Positions 11,435 through 21,400 of a DNA stretch of 64,000 bases are shown piece after piece. The notes under the pieces are model-generated. The model saw only the letters and a list, made by a program, of their open reading frames with translations. It made no database searches and had not been told where the DNA came from. The stretch is from Steromphala cineraria (Eukaryota; Mollusca; Gastropoda; Trochida; Trochidae). Made by a program: the position numbers and the translations under genes. The stretch spans positions 12,426,253 to 12,490,252 of the forward strand of contig OU744725.1 of NCBI GenBank assembly GCA_916613615.1. The letters run 5' to 3'. Every line of letters starts with the position of its first letter. Within the stretch, counting starts at the first letter, position 1.

Positions 11435-13628
11435 TAAATCCTTTTCTGTTTGTATTTACCAAGAGTGTACAGGTCAACCACCTCTGTTGATTCTGGTAGT
11501 TCTTGTTGTTTTGTTTTTGGTACCCATATACACAATAAGATGCTGAGTCACACACATTCCCTTATTGTAATCCTGATGGTAGGCGAAGTATGAACAGAAC
11601 AAGCTGACTTTGTTGGACTTCAATTACCTTTGCACTAATAACTGGTGAAGTCTATATTTACCATGGTCATTGTCTACAAACTGTTCACTCTACATGATGA
11701 TAAGAGTCAAGCAACATATTCAAGAACAGAAGCATTCCAAAAGGAATCCCAATTGCTTTCTTTGGAAATGCAGACAAATCAAATTCATCTGCTGGGATGT
11801 CCATGTTCTTCGTCTGTTTAATGACGTTTCACTGAACGTTTTACTGAACAAGATGAACACACCAAACAGGAACTGCACAATGACATTGGTGCTTAGAGTG
11901 TCTGTCCGTTTTCTTCATATCATTGTGATTGTGCTGTTTATTGATTGCACTTAGCTTTTATGATAATGGACAAAATGCACCTGTGGTGCTAGCAGTAATA
12001 TTTGCGCCTTTATTTTGCAATATTGATGTTCATATAACTGAAATATTGAAACATATCACACATACATCATATATTTTGAATCTGTTCGTGAAGATATATC
12101 AAAACTTATAGCTGCTTAGTTATCTGAAACCGTTTAAAAAGTTTAAATTTATTGCATAACAGATTACATCTCCGTGAGTAAAAATAATATAACCCACAAT
12201 TACAAAACATGAAAGTACATTCATCATTCATTAATGGTCTCGCAAGATCTGTTTAATGTAACAAATTAAAGACAGCTTTAATCAAAGTATCACTTTTTAA
12301 AAGAATAAACGAGTTATTATTTAATGAAAAGTATACATTTGACGGGGTACACTTAAATGTTACTAAGTCTAAATATTAAATTTTATACGCTCTTTTCTTG
12401 GTTTGTCAGGCATTGGCAATTTGGAGAAATGCTTAGAACTGCACAACCCCATATGATGATGCTTATTAATAAGCATTACTTTCGTCATCTCTTGCCGTTT
12501 ATCCATAATCTTTAATGATTTTGAATTGAATAACTTTTCTTGTTATGTTTGAAAAAGTTTAAGTATGTATTTAGTTGGTATATCGTATCGGATTTGAAGG
12601 TCTGAGGTTTATCTGACTCGCCTTCGGCTCATTGAATAAACCCGATGCGTTGTTAATTCCAATGCCATCTGTTATGGAATTTGATAACTTATAGTATAAC
12701 ACATTCTTAAAACATCTTTAAAATATTCTCATTTTGATATTGAAAAAACTTTACTCATTTTACTTAAGCAAAATAAGCACCGCTGTCTTATAAACACATA
12801 CCATATATATATAAGAACTTACAATGATTAGAACAGAAACAAAGATTCCTAAAAGGAAACAAATCTGAACAAAAACACTTTGTTTTCAATCGAAAAGAAA
12901 CCTTTTCAGCAAATGAGTGAAACCAAAAGTAAAAGTCAGAAACCGTTACTTTCCGTAACTTGAATATGTGTATACCTTGAACATGTGTGTATCGTGTACA
13001 TCAGCCCATTATCTGTAATCCCTTTATTACTCCTATTATGATTGATTATTTACAAGGTATTGATAGCCAAAACAATGTGATACCGGCCATTGCCATGTGC
13101 CTCGTCACCAATTTCTACCTGTTGAATTGCAAAACAAAATATTAATTTCATTTAATAAAACTATTATTATTGAACTGAGTCACATTTAGAACGTTAAAAT
13201 ATTAAAGAGAATGATATATGTTCTGATACACTTTGGAGGAAGTATTGCAAAAAACAAACTTTTTACCCTCTTTGTTCCGCAACTTGTTTTCACAGAGGTT
13301 AGAAACGCAGATATGACCTTAAAGAATAAAAAAAACAAGTTTTGTACGAAAAACCACCTTTTATGTCGTGACTAAAAGGTATATCAAATTAAACGAAATC
13401 GGTGATAATATAAGCATTTTAAAATATTGTCGTTTGTGTTCTCCATATCTGAGAACGTCTATTTTTTTCCAAAAGCATCTTAATGACACCCATCTTATAA
13501 ACGGAGACGTGAAGGAAGATGTTTAGTTAATGGTAAGCATATTTATTGCTGCCTACGAATTGAGCAGATTGTTGTTCACTTTATACTTAACTTTTTTTAA
13601 AGGCATTTTTGAAGTTGGAATGACAATA
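11435..13628. other. Intergenic between the two GPCR genes
   Basis: Probably holds 5' UTR and promoter of the downstream (minus-strand) receptor, but I see no clear TATA box or 5' exon. Low-complexity AT-rich DNA dominates from 11.95 kb onward. Confidence 0.5.
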
Positions 13629-13743
13629 ATGCAGAGGAATATATGGATGGCAACTTCTTTGTTCACTGTATGCGACGTTTCGACTTAGATTCTTGTCGCA
13701 TACAATGAAAAAAGAAGTTGCCATCCATATATCCCTCTGCATT
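13629..13743. repeat. 115-bp hairpin (inverted repeat), family 5
   Basis: Left arm from AATGCAGAGGAATATATGGA through TGTATGCGAC; right arm from GTCGCATACAATG to ATATATCCCTCTGCATT. Arms of about 45 bp pair nearly perfectly around an 18-base loop containing GTTTCGACTTAGATTC. A diverged relative is at 17430-17612. Confidence 0.85.
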
Positions 13744-14117
13744 ACAGTTTATACCTGTAATCACCCTTCCTTAATTGTAGAATGTGGTCTTTATTATTCA
13801 AATGAAAGAGACTTGTTGGATCAATAAAAAACGGAAATTATTTTTAAGGCATTTATTACACAATACTTATGTATTTTTATTTAATGAAAGAGATATGTTA
13901 GATAAGTAAAACACGGCAAGCATTTTTTAAGCACTGCACAATACTAAATCCATTTCCACAATGAAAATTCGTTAAAAGTTAAAATAACAGATTGCTGAAC
14001 TTCATATTACCTCATTTAAAAACCACTTTGGGAATCAAATATCAAGTGGTGAAATGTTCCCAGTACTGAAGGTAATCGTCAATAAACCAGTTCCATCAGA
14101 CAACAAGTAGCATTCCA
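13744..14117. other. 3' flank of the second GPCR
   Basis: AT-rich with no ORF. A minus-strand AATAAA at about 13852-13857 is a possible polyadenylation signal, 260 bases past the stop. Confidence 0.4.
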
Positions 14118-15038
14118 TTACCATGCTGCCACAACTCTTAGACACATCCTGTGGAGCACCCGTCTCACCTGAGGTAATCGCCAGCAGTAGAGTATCGGAT
14201 TAATCGTTCCATTACCGATATACAGCGTCAGTCCAAAGGACATGAAGTTCTTCCAATCAGATTGAGCTTTCACATGGGGGTGTATTCCAAGATAAAAGTA
14301 TCCGAGGAACAATGGCAGCCAGCAAATGATATAAGGAACCACTAGAACGATGGTCGTCATTGTAACCTTGAAGTGCATCCTCATTGTGACCCCTCTTTGG
14401 TTGCAGCCTACCAGAGTAGGGGCTATCCTCTTGACATGGCGTCGTGCCTCCACTAGCAGACAGAGTTGTGACGTCACAGTAACAGCCATCATAACCAGCC
14501 TCGCTCCGGATAGAATCAGATAGGTTCTTGAAGACGCCATGTCGGAGAAGTGGCAGCCATCTTGAAATCCTTTGGAGAAGACCTCGTAGGCGACAAGGAC
14601 AATGAGAATGGGAACAACCCAGACAATCGTCAGTACAACAACCATTGTCTTCTGGGTGATCCAAAGATGGTACCGGAAGGGCCTATAAAGGGCGACAACT
14701 CTCTCAACGCTTAGTGCAGTTACGGTGGCGTTGGTTGTCAATGTAAAATAAGAAACCAGCATTGTCCGTAGCTTGCATTCTACAAGATTTGACTGAATGG
14801 TATCAAGGTCGATAACAACTGAATGATATATGAAGATGATTCCTGATAACATGTCCGAGGTCGAAAGGTTCAATAAAAAATGCCGCATTGCAAAGTTTAA
14901 CGATGTTGATCCGTGTAACACAAATAAGACTCCAAAGTTCTCCAAGAAAACAGCAATCCCAATATTAATTCGAACGGCTTTGTGTACTGGATGTAATCTA
15001 TAGGAGTCCCCTATGTCACCTTTAAAAGATTCGTTCAT
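14118..15038 (-). CDS. Class A (rhodopsin-like) G protein-coupled receptor, paralogue of the 10463-11434 gene
   Basis: 306 residues from the ATG at 15036-15038. The reading frame is open to an earlier ATG at 15074 (318 residues). I prefer the later start because the extra stretch reads as an intron end (TGTGTTCATGTTTTCAG, acceptor at 15049-15051) and the later start places a sequon (NES) at residue 2. Class A landmarks: Asn34 (1.50) in an EN motif, Asp62 (2.50), Cys88 (3.25), Glu112-Arg113-Val114 for DRY, Trp140, Cys162, Cys239-WLP in TM6 and Asn280-PILY in TM7. TM5 again has no Pro. Shared with the other receptor: DWKNF or NWKNF, NGTxNPIxYCWRL and VRR. Same orientation, about 2.7 kb away; an old tandem duplication judging by divergence. 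The C-terminal tail is short with one Cys. The ligand is unknown. Confidence 0.92.
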   Translation of the reverse strand: MNESFKGDIGDSYRLHPVHKAVRINIGIAVFLENFGVLFVLHGSTSLNFAMRHFLLNLSTSDMLSGIIFIYHSVVIDLDTIQSNLVECKLRTMLVSYFTLTTNATVTALSVERVVALYRPFRYHLWITQKTMVVVLTIVWVVPILIVLVAYEVFSKGFQDGCHFSDMASSRTYLILSGARLVMMAVTVTSQLCLLVEARRHVKRIAPTLVGCNQRGVTMRMHFKVTMTTIVLVVPYIICWLPLFLGYFYLGIHPHVKAQSDWKNFMSFGLTLYIGNGTINPILYCWRLPQVRRVLHRMCLRVVAAW

Positions 15039-15048
15039 GGCTTGACTT

Positions 15049-15073
15049 CTGAAAACATGAACACATACAGACA
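15049..15073 (-). other. Predicted 3' splice acceptor of a 5' UTR intron
   Basis: Minus-strand pyrimidine-rich TGTGTTCATGTTTTCAG ends at 15049, ten bases before the preferred GPCR start. The matching donor and 5' exon were not located. Confidence 0.45.
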
Positions 15074-15074
15074 A

Positions 15075-15555
15075 TCACTTCCAATATTAGAAAACTTTTG
15101 TGTGTTTCATAACAAATCGCAAATCAGAAATGGGGTTTAGTCACATCACCACGTTTAATACAATTCCCACAAATCCTCAAATAATCACTCAAACAATGGC
15201 TTTTCTGTCGCCTGCATGTTGTCAGTTTCCGTCCATCCAAGAACCTTAATTACCTTAAAGTGTGGATCAGTATCGTTTTACCCTTCCATTAGTATCATTT
15301 ATCCAAACCCTTTTTGGATAAACTTGATTATTAACGTTTTGAATTTTGCAACGTATTTGAATATCATCGTGTATAAAAAAAACGGCAGACATAATTGAAA
15401 CTTTAACCAGGGAACAAGTACACATCTAGAGCAGAAAATATTAAATTAATTCGCAATTATGAAAAAAAATGTTATCAACTGATTAACACAAGTGAAATAA
15501 ATACATAAGTGTCATTCATTGTAAACACTTCCTTTTAACTTTAGCTTAGAAATCT
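15075..15555. other. Upstream flank of the second GPCR, no gene seen
   Basis: AT-rich; likely contains the first receptor intron and promoter, but no specific element can be supported. Confidence 0.4.
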
Positions 15556-16050
15556 CGGGCCCTTCTTAAAGAGCCACTCCGTGAGTTGTCGGGAGTCACA
15601 TATACCAAACTTTATGAAGAGTATCACTTGATCGATAACTACCGACTGTAGCAGGAAAGTATCATTCTATAGTTAATCGAAGTTATATAGTGACAACAGG
15701 AAGGTTTGACGTGGCGATTGTAATCGAAAACCGGACAATGACGCGCGTCGCGTCAATAAGTCAAACGAATTTGGGAAACTTATCTAAAGCAGTCAGAATA
15801 ACAGTTACGAGTTGATAGTGTTTGATACGTTATATAACTAGCATTCATGTAATTTAGACGTAAGAATTTGGCTTCCGCCAATATATATGACTGTTTAAAG
15901 ATGTTCATGGAAAACAGGTATTTATCATATAAAAGTCACTTCTGAATGAGTATTTGAAAGTTAGTGAATTTATAGTCTGAATGATGTCAATGCGGTCGAA
16001 CCGAAACAAATCCAAATATGCCGAAAATCACGGAGTGGCCCTTTTAGTGT
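15556..16050. mobile_element. ~490-bp terminal-inverted-repeat element
   Basis: Left end AAAGAGCCACTCCGTGAGTT; right end AATCACGGAGTGGCCCTTTT, whose reverse complement AAAAGGGCCACTCCGTGATT matches. The interior has no ORF. Outer boundaries and target duplication are not resolved. Confidence 0.5.
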
Positions 16051-16660
16051 TTATCCCTCGACGTCATAAAGGCTATTTGTTGACAATAATGTATTTTCAC
16101 AACTCTGTGTGTACGTTATCAAACATGAAGGAATGTTCAAGTATACTCACGAGATGACAACCTACCTTTCTCGTCAATATCGATGCGGTAACAGAAATCG
16201 GTCTTTTAGGCAGTTAAAAAACATTATATGATAAATTCCAAAATTCAATAAAAGTAAAAATATCCAAATTCTTTATCGTTAATAGCCGCATAAGTAGACA
16301 ATATAAAAAATATTGGTAAAAATATATGGTTATCGTTAAACATTTAGAGAAATTGCTGATTTGGGGACATTACCGCCCATTTAATGGTGATGGTGACGAC
16401 TCAATCGAGTGAACGATTAGTGCTTGGAGATGTGTCACACACAATGGTCTCGTAAATCTCTAAACGTAAATTGCACCCAGGACTTGTCAGTGCAACCGCA
16501 AAGACTATTTGTATGCATATAGCTTCAGAAAATTAAATATTGGTATTCCATGCAATAGGAGGAATCGAAAAGAGCTAACAATTATTTTAAATACAAAGGG
16601 ATGATTTGAATTTAAATATATATGTTTCTATTTATCTTTACAACCCAGACTGCATTTTCT

Positions 16661-16991
16661 CCCCACAGAGGCAGTTCAAGTCATGAAATGTTGATACAGC
16701 CTCTCTTCTATTACGCCGAAATCCGTGGGTTCCGGCAGTTACCCCTGGCGGGAATTTTTTTTACCATAATCCATTTGAATTTCTTTATCAAATGACAACG
16801 CTGGTGGTTCATATCGCAATGCCTGTGCCATGATTCAGTAGCCAAAATGATAATTTAAGAACAGCGTCGCTGATTGCACAACTTTGATTGCCTCCAATCA
16901 GGCATCATCCATTCTATAGTCCACAAAGTCGGCGTAATAGAACAGAGGCTGTATTAACATTTAATGACATGATCTGCCTCTGTGGGGAGAG
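16661..16991. mobile_element. MITE family 1, full-length copy
   Basis: The best copy of the family: left TTTCTCCCCACAGAGGCAG and GTCATGAAATGTTGATACAG; right TTAACATTTAATGACATGAT and CTGCCTCTGTGGGGAGAGAA. The terminal inverted repeats exceed 50 bp, the total is about 330 bp, and there is no ORF. A clean target duplication is not obvious. Confidence 0.8.
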
Positions 16992-17429
16992 AATTCCCAG
17001 ACTGCATAAAATGCATCTTTACCAGCAAACATAGATTTTAGTGAGTCCGTATTTGCTAAGCTACGCTAAGCTAAGTATAAGCAGAAAGTTTTATGGAGGA
17101 ATTCTGGCACAAAATCAAAGTATTGTCCAGTTTTGATGTTACCAAAGGGTTTGATAGGAGGCAGAATTTCCATTGCCTGGAACTATTCTTATAGTTACGC
17201 GGGTACCATAGTACAGTAATAGCCCAGTGTCGGTTTAATCTTATAATATCACTTTATATGATAAGCAAATTCTCGTGATTACAATTCATGATTTTCTGGA
17301 TAATCGTTTCTTCTATTAAGTTTAGTTGTGTTGTATGTACTTAAAATTTCGAAACTGAAAGACAGGTATTCATATTACCTTTTCATTTGATTTGACAACT
17401 TTACTTCTTTGATGGGCATTCTAGAAGTT

Positions 17430-17612
17430 GAGATGACGGTGAAGATGAAGGCAGTACTATGGGTAGACAACTTCTTTCTCCAAGCCGCGACATTTCGACA
17501 TAGATACTGATGTCGTTCTCAAACAAGTGGTGTCACATTAGTGTCTATGTTGAAACGTCGCAAAAATTGAATAAAAGAGTTGTATATCTATAGTATTGCC
17601 TTCTTCAACTTT
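17430..17612. repeat. Diverged hairpin of family 5
   Basis: Left GAAGGCAGTACTATGGGTAG and ACAACTTCTTT; right AGAGTTGTATATCTATAGTA and TTGCCTTC. The core holds GCGACATTTCGACATAGATA and its inverted partner. It shares ACAACTTCTTT and the TTTCGAC core with 13629-13743. Confidence 0.6.
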
Positions 17613-17816
17613 ACTTCTTAGATTCGTGAACACTGGATAATGTTTTCTTCAGGAATGAACAATGAACTGAATGTAAAGTTTTCATAAATATAATTTATTA
17701 CAGCAAATCAAATAACATTGTGAGTATATTCAGTCCTTCGTTGAATGCAAATCAAACAGACACATCATTATATTGATAAATAAATAACACAAACTATCAA
17801 TATTGATCAACATTTG

Positions 17817-18115
17817 TACTTAATCTTACTTTCCACATGTCAATTCAAGCGCCATTCATTTTCATTGAAATGCATTTCTGGATTATGTCCCTCTGTTACG
17901 TTTCAGGTGACCTTGGCAATCAAGTCAATCAGCGCCAAGGCGTGTAAGCCATCGGCATGTTTTAATATTCACATATTTGAACTTAATCTCTCTATTCACA
18001 CGTCAATTTCTCCTAATTCATTTAATTTTCATTGGAATCTGAACCTATCCTACCTTGGTACAATTCTGATCTGGGTACTCCAGTCAATCAGCGACGAGGT
18101 GTGTAATCATGTAGG
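17817..18115. repeat. Two-copy ~160-bp tandem repeat in the SDR 3' flank
   Basis: CTTAATCT(T/C), CA(T/C)GTCAATT, AATTCA-TTTTCATTG, then CAGTCAATCAGCG(A/C)C and AGG(C/T)GTGTAA occur twice (about 17818-17960 and 17979-18115). If the SDR transcript uses AATAAA signals near 17690-17780, this lies in its 3' UTR. Confidence 0.5.
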
Positions 18116-18321
18116 TTTAATCGCGATTCTTTGATTCACTGACTGACGACTTTTTGTTGTCATGTTAAAGGAACAGTCCTTCACTCGTCACCTTTTAGAC
18201 ACAATTCGATTCTTTTTACATTTGATCCCTGAGCTGCTTTACTCCTCAGCTTCGGACCTTATGTGCCCGCTTTCTCGCGCAATTATAGGTCAACACACAC
18301 TTGTACTAAACACATGCATTT

Positions 18322-18430
18322 TCATTCACTCTCTGTGATTCCCTCCATACTGTTGATGACGTCATCAGGGAGATACTGCTTCAAGCAGTCCATGCTGTAG
18401 CTCCACAGTTCCTCTTGGTACTTCTCGTTC
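18322..18430 (-). CDS. SDR coding exon 8 with stop (residues 295-330)
   Basis: Acceptor ATATTTCTGCAG; stop TGA at 18322-18324. Encodes the C-terminal helix (EKYQEELWSYS), matching the ELW-type helix of relatives, and a short acidic tail. Confidence 0.92.
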
Positions 18431-21400
18431 CTGCAGAAATATAAAATCAAAAATTAGAAATTATTCAAAATGTCAATAGCCCTTTATAGATACCTTTTCA
18501 ATTGCATTTCACCGCAGAGGTGAGTTTAACGAGTAGCTCAAGGAAAGTTTAAGCTGAAACGGGTTCGCTCTGGGGAACAAATGTAACATTCTTTTGGGAA
18601 GATCGTTTTTGATCTCTTGAAACGATTTATCAATAATTTGTTTAAATATTCTTCATATCAAAATAATTTTTTCCACCTTTAAGGGTATGTTCTAAGCGAG
18701 CTTCAATGATTTTGGGTATGAGTTTATAGTACATATAGCTTTAGCAATGAGAAAAATACGGATAATATACACAAAAATTATCTTTAAAAATGAAAATGTT
18801 GTCTAGGGATGACAGTTTTCGGTGAAATGGTTACCGAGTTCTATTTGTAGCTGGTACTCTTTGGCTTTTGAGGTGAAACAAAAGGAGTTATTCAGGCTAG
18901 GCGAGCTTATACAATCAAGATGTTGGTTTTTGACCTAGGACCTGTTTTTTCTAGGACCACTTAGTACCTTCCCTTTTGGTACACCCCGTTTCGGTTCAAT
19001 TGCATACATAAAAATTATTACCTGAGGAAGTGTGTCATATGGCATTTACAACAACAAAATTGAACATTGTATTACCCGAGCAAGAGCGAGTGTTATACAT
19101 GAATTTGCACGATATGGTCTCACATCACATATTATATGTTTCGACACTAAAGGGGCAAGAGCACGTTTTAGAGGAAAACAAGGTGATGTCAGGGAAATGT
19201 ACATGTAAATATATGGTAACAACTTAAAGACAATGTAATGATAGTAAATGAAGCAGTAATAAATCAAATATATAATGCAAAGTTCAGCCATGCGATTCAT
19301 GTTTCTTACCTAAATGAATTTAAGGTCTTCAAACAAACATGACCGCCAATGGACTTATGTGAACCTTTATTATTTGTTCTCAGACTATGGATGCTTGGTT
19401 TATGTAACGAGACTTTTGACACTCTCAAAAAAATACATTTACGTACCAATAGTAAAAAATTGAAAGTACAAAATTTAAAAAAAAAGTGCTACTGCTCCTT
19501 TAAGTTATTATTGCATTAGGTTCGTCAACTTGGTATGCATCATCACGGTGGAAACTCATCCACGATTATCGCCAGGGTTTAAGTTCACAATGCATTTCAG
19601 GTGGAACGTTCTGAGATTAGATAGATTACTGCTTAGCTGAAAGAAAGCACCCCACTATAATGGATTATTTTAATTATATTAAAAAGAGGATATCGAAGTT
19701 CTTGAATGCTTAAAGTATCTTGCCGTACAGTCACGTTAACACTTTAATCAAGAAATAGCCTTTTTAAAGAAGCCAAGGAAAATCGTAAAACGGACGTACC
19801 TTGCAGCGCTTGATACTGATGCAGGTTTACAGTCTACTAGGTATACATCACACAGTCCTTTCTTAGCGGGATTCACCGCAGCATCTATAAGAGTTGTCGC
19901 CCCGTTCAATGGCGTCCGCACCATCGCTGTGAAAAAAGAATCACATAAAGTCATTACTGCATTGGCACCCTCACAAAATGATATCTAAATGTTTCCAAGT
20001 TGTGACTGTCGCCAGAGATTGCTTTGTAAACCTTTCTATTGGTAAGCAGTAAGACCTTCATAGTACCTGCTGTGTACTTATGCGTATTCATGTATTCATT
20101 TTTTAATCACCGTTATTTGAACAAGATTTACAGATGTACATTTTTAAATGGTCAATATATAAAAGGAAGATTAAAGGATCATTTTATTACTCACATAATT
20201 TGTTCATCAGTTTTATCACTATTGAATATCCTGCTCTATTTTCGTAGTCACGGGCGAGTTCTGTTGCTACAGCGCCTGGATGGAATGACGTCACTGTGAC
20301 GTCACTGCCTTTCAGGCGTCTCGCTAAACTAGACATATGCTGTACCTGAAAGCAAACAAGCCATAGTAAGACTTCCATCTTTCATAAAAAAAAGCCCGAA
20401 AAAAAAGCATTTTATGCGATTTTCTAAGACATGAGTTAAACATACAGTCTTGTTTCTAATTACCTGTCTCGTCGAATTTGAGATAATTATATATATTAGT
20501 AGTGATCACTATAAACCCTGGTTTAGAGTCAGCAATAGGGGAGACCAGGGCAAAGCGCGCCCCCGGGGCAAAGTGACCACGCGTTATTTCTTCAAACCTA
20601 TCGACAGATGGAGTAATTTGTCATTACCAACGAATGAAAGTAACCGCAATGAAGCGTTGTGACCAACGCTGGAATAATTTGCCTGAGTTGTGGACGCAGA
20701 ATTTCAAATATTCGAAAAAACGCGATTTTACTATATGGAACGGATATGTCTCAAATTCAAATATTTCATAAAAATACAAAACGGAACATTGAACTCTCGT
20801 GCACATGTAACATGAATTGGTATCATTAATTCGTTGAATAATGAAATTTTTAATTATTTGCTTTAATGACTTTCTGTGATGTACGTAACAAATGCTACCC
20901 TTGATGGGGCAAAACGCGCCGAGGGGAGCGCTTTGCCCCGTGTGTTATAAAAATATCTTTTTGGTTAACATATTGGTGTAAAAGTCATCTTTTTACATTT
21001 CTTGAGCAAATAGTGTAAAGGAGAACTATCATTTTCATATCAGCATCCTGCTGTATTTTATAAAAATGAAATATACCATTTTACTTAGGGTTTTTTTTTG
21101 TTAAAGAATGACGACAAGTAACAGTTACAAAAACATATTTTTCTGTTGTTTTTTTTCAATAATGAAAATATAATTCATTGTATATTACTGTTCAACCGTA
21201 AATGATAAGCAATTTATGCCCTTCTGCCAAGTTCGACACAAAATAGATAATATGAATTCTTTAATTCGTCCATATAACCAATTCAATTCTTCTTGTATTC
21301 TATTTAAAACTGGTTTTGATATTCAATAACCTACATTATTAACACTTTCGTAGTTGTAAGAAATGTACATGTACCAACCGTAACGATATTTGGTCATTAA

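Noticed and set aside
14257..14664. 135-codon ORF on the minus strand inside the second GPCR
   Set aside because: It is a frame-shifted shadow of the receptor, overlapping its TM4-TM6 coding region; the peptide shows no domain.
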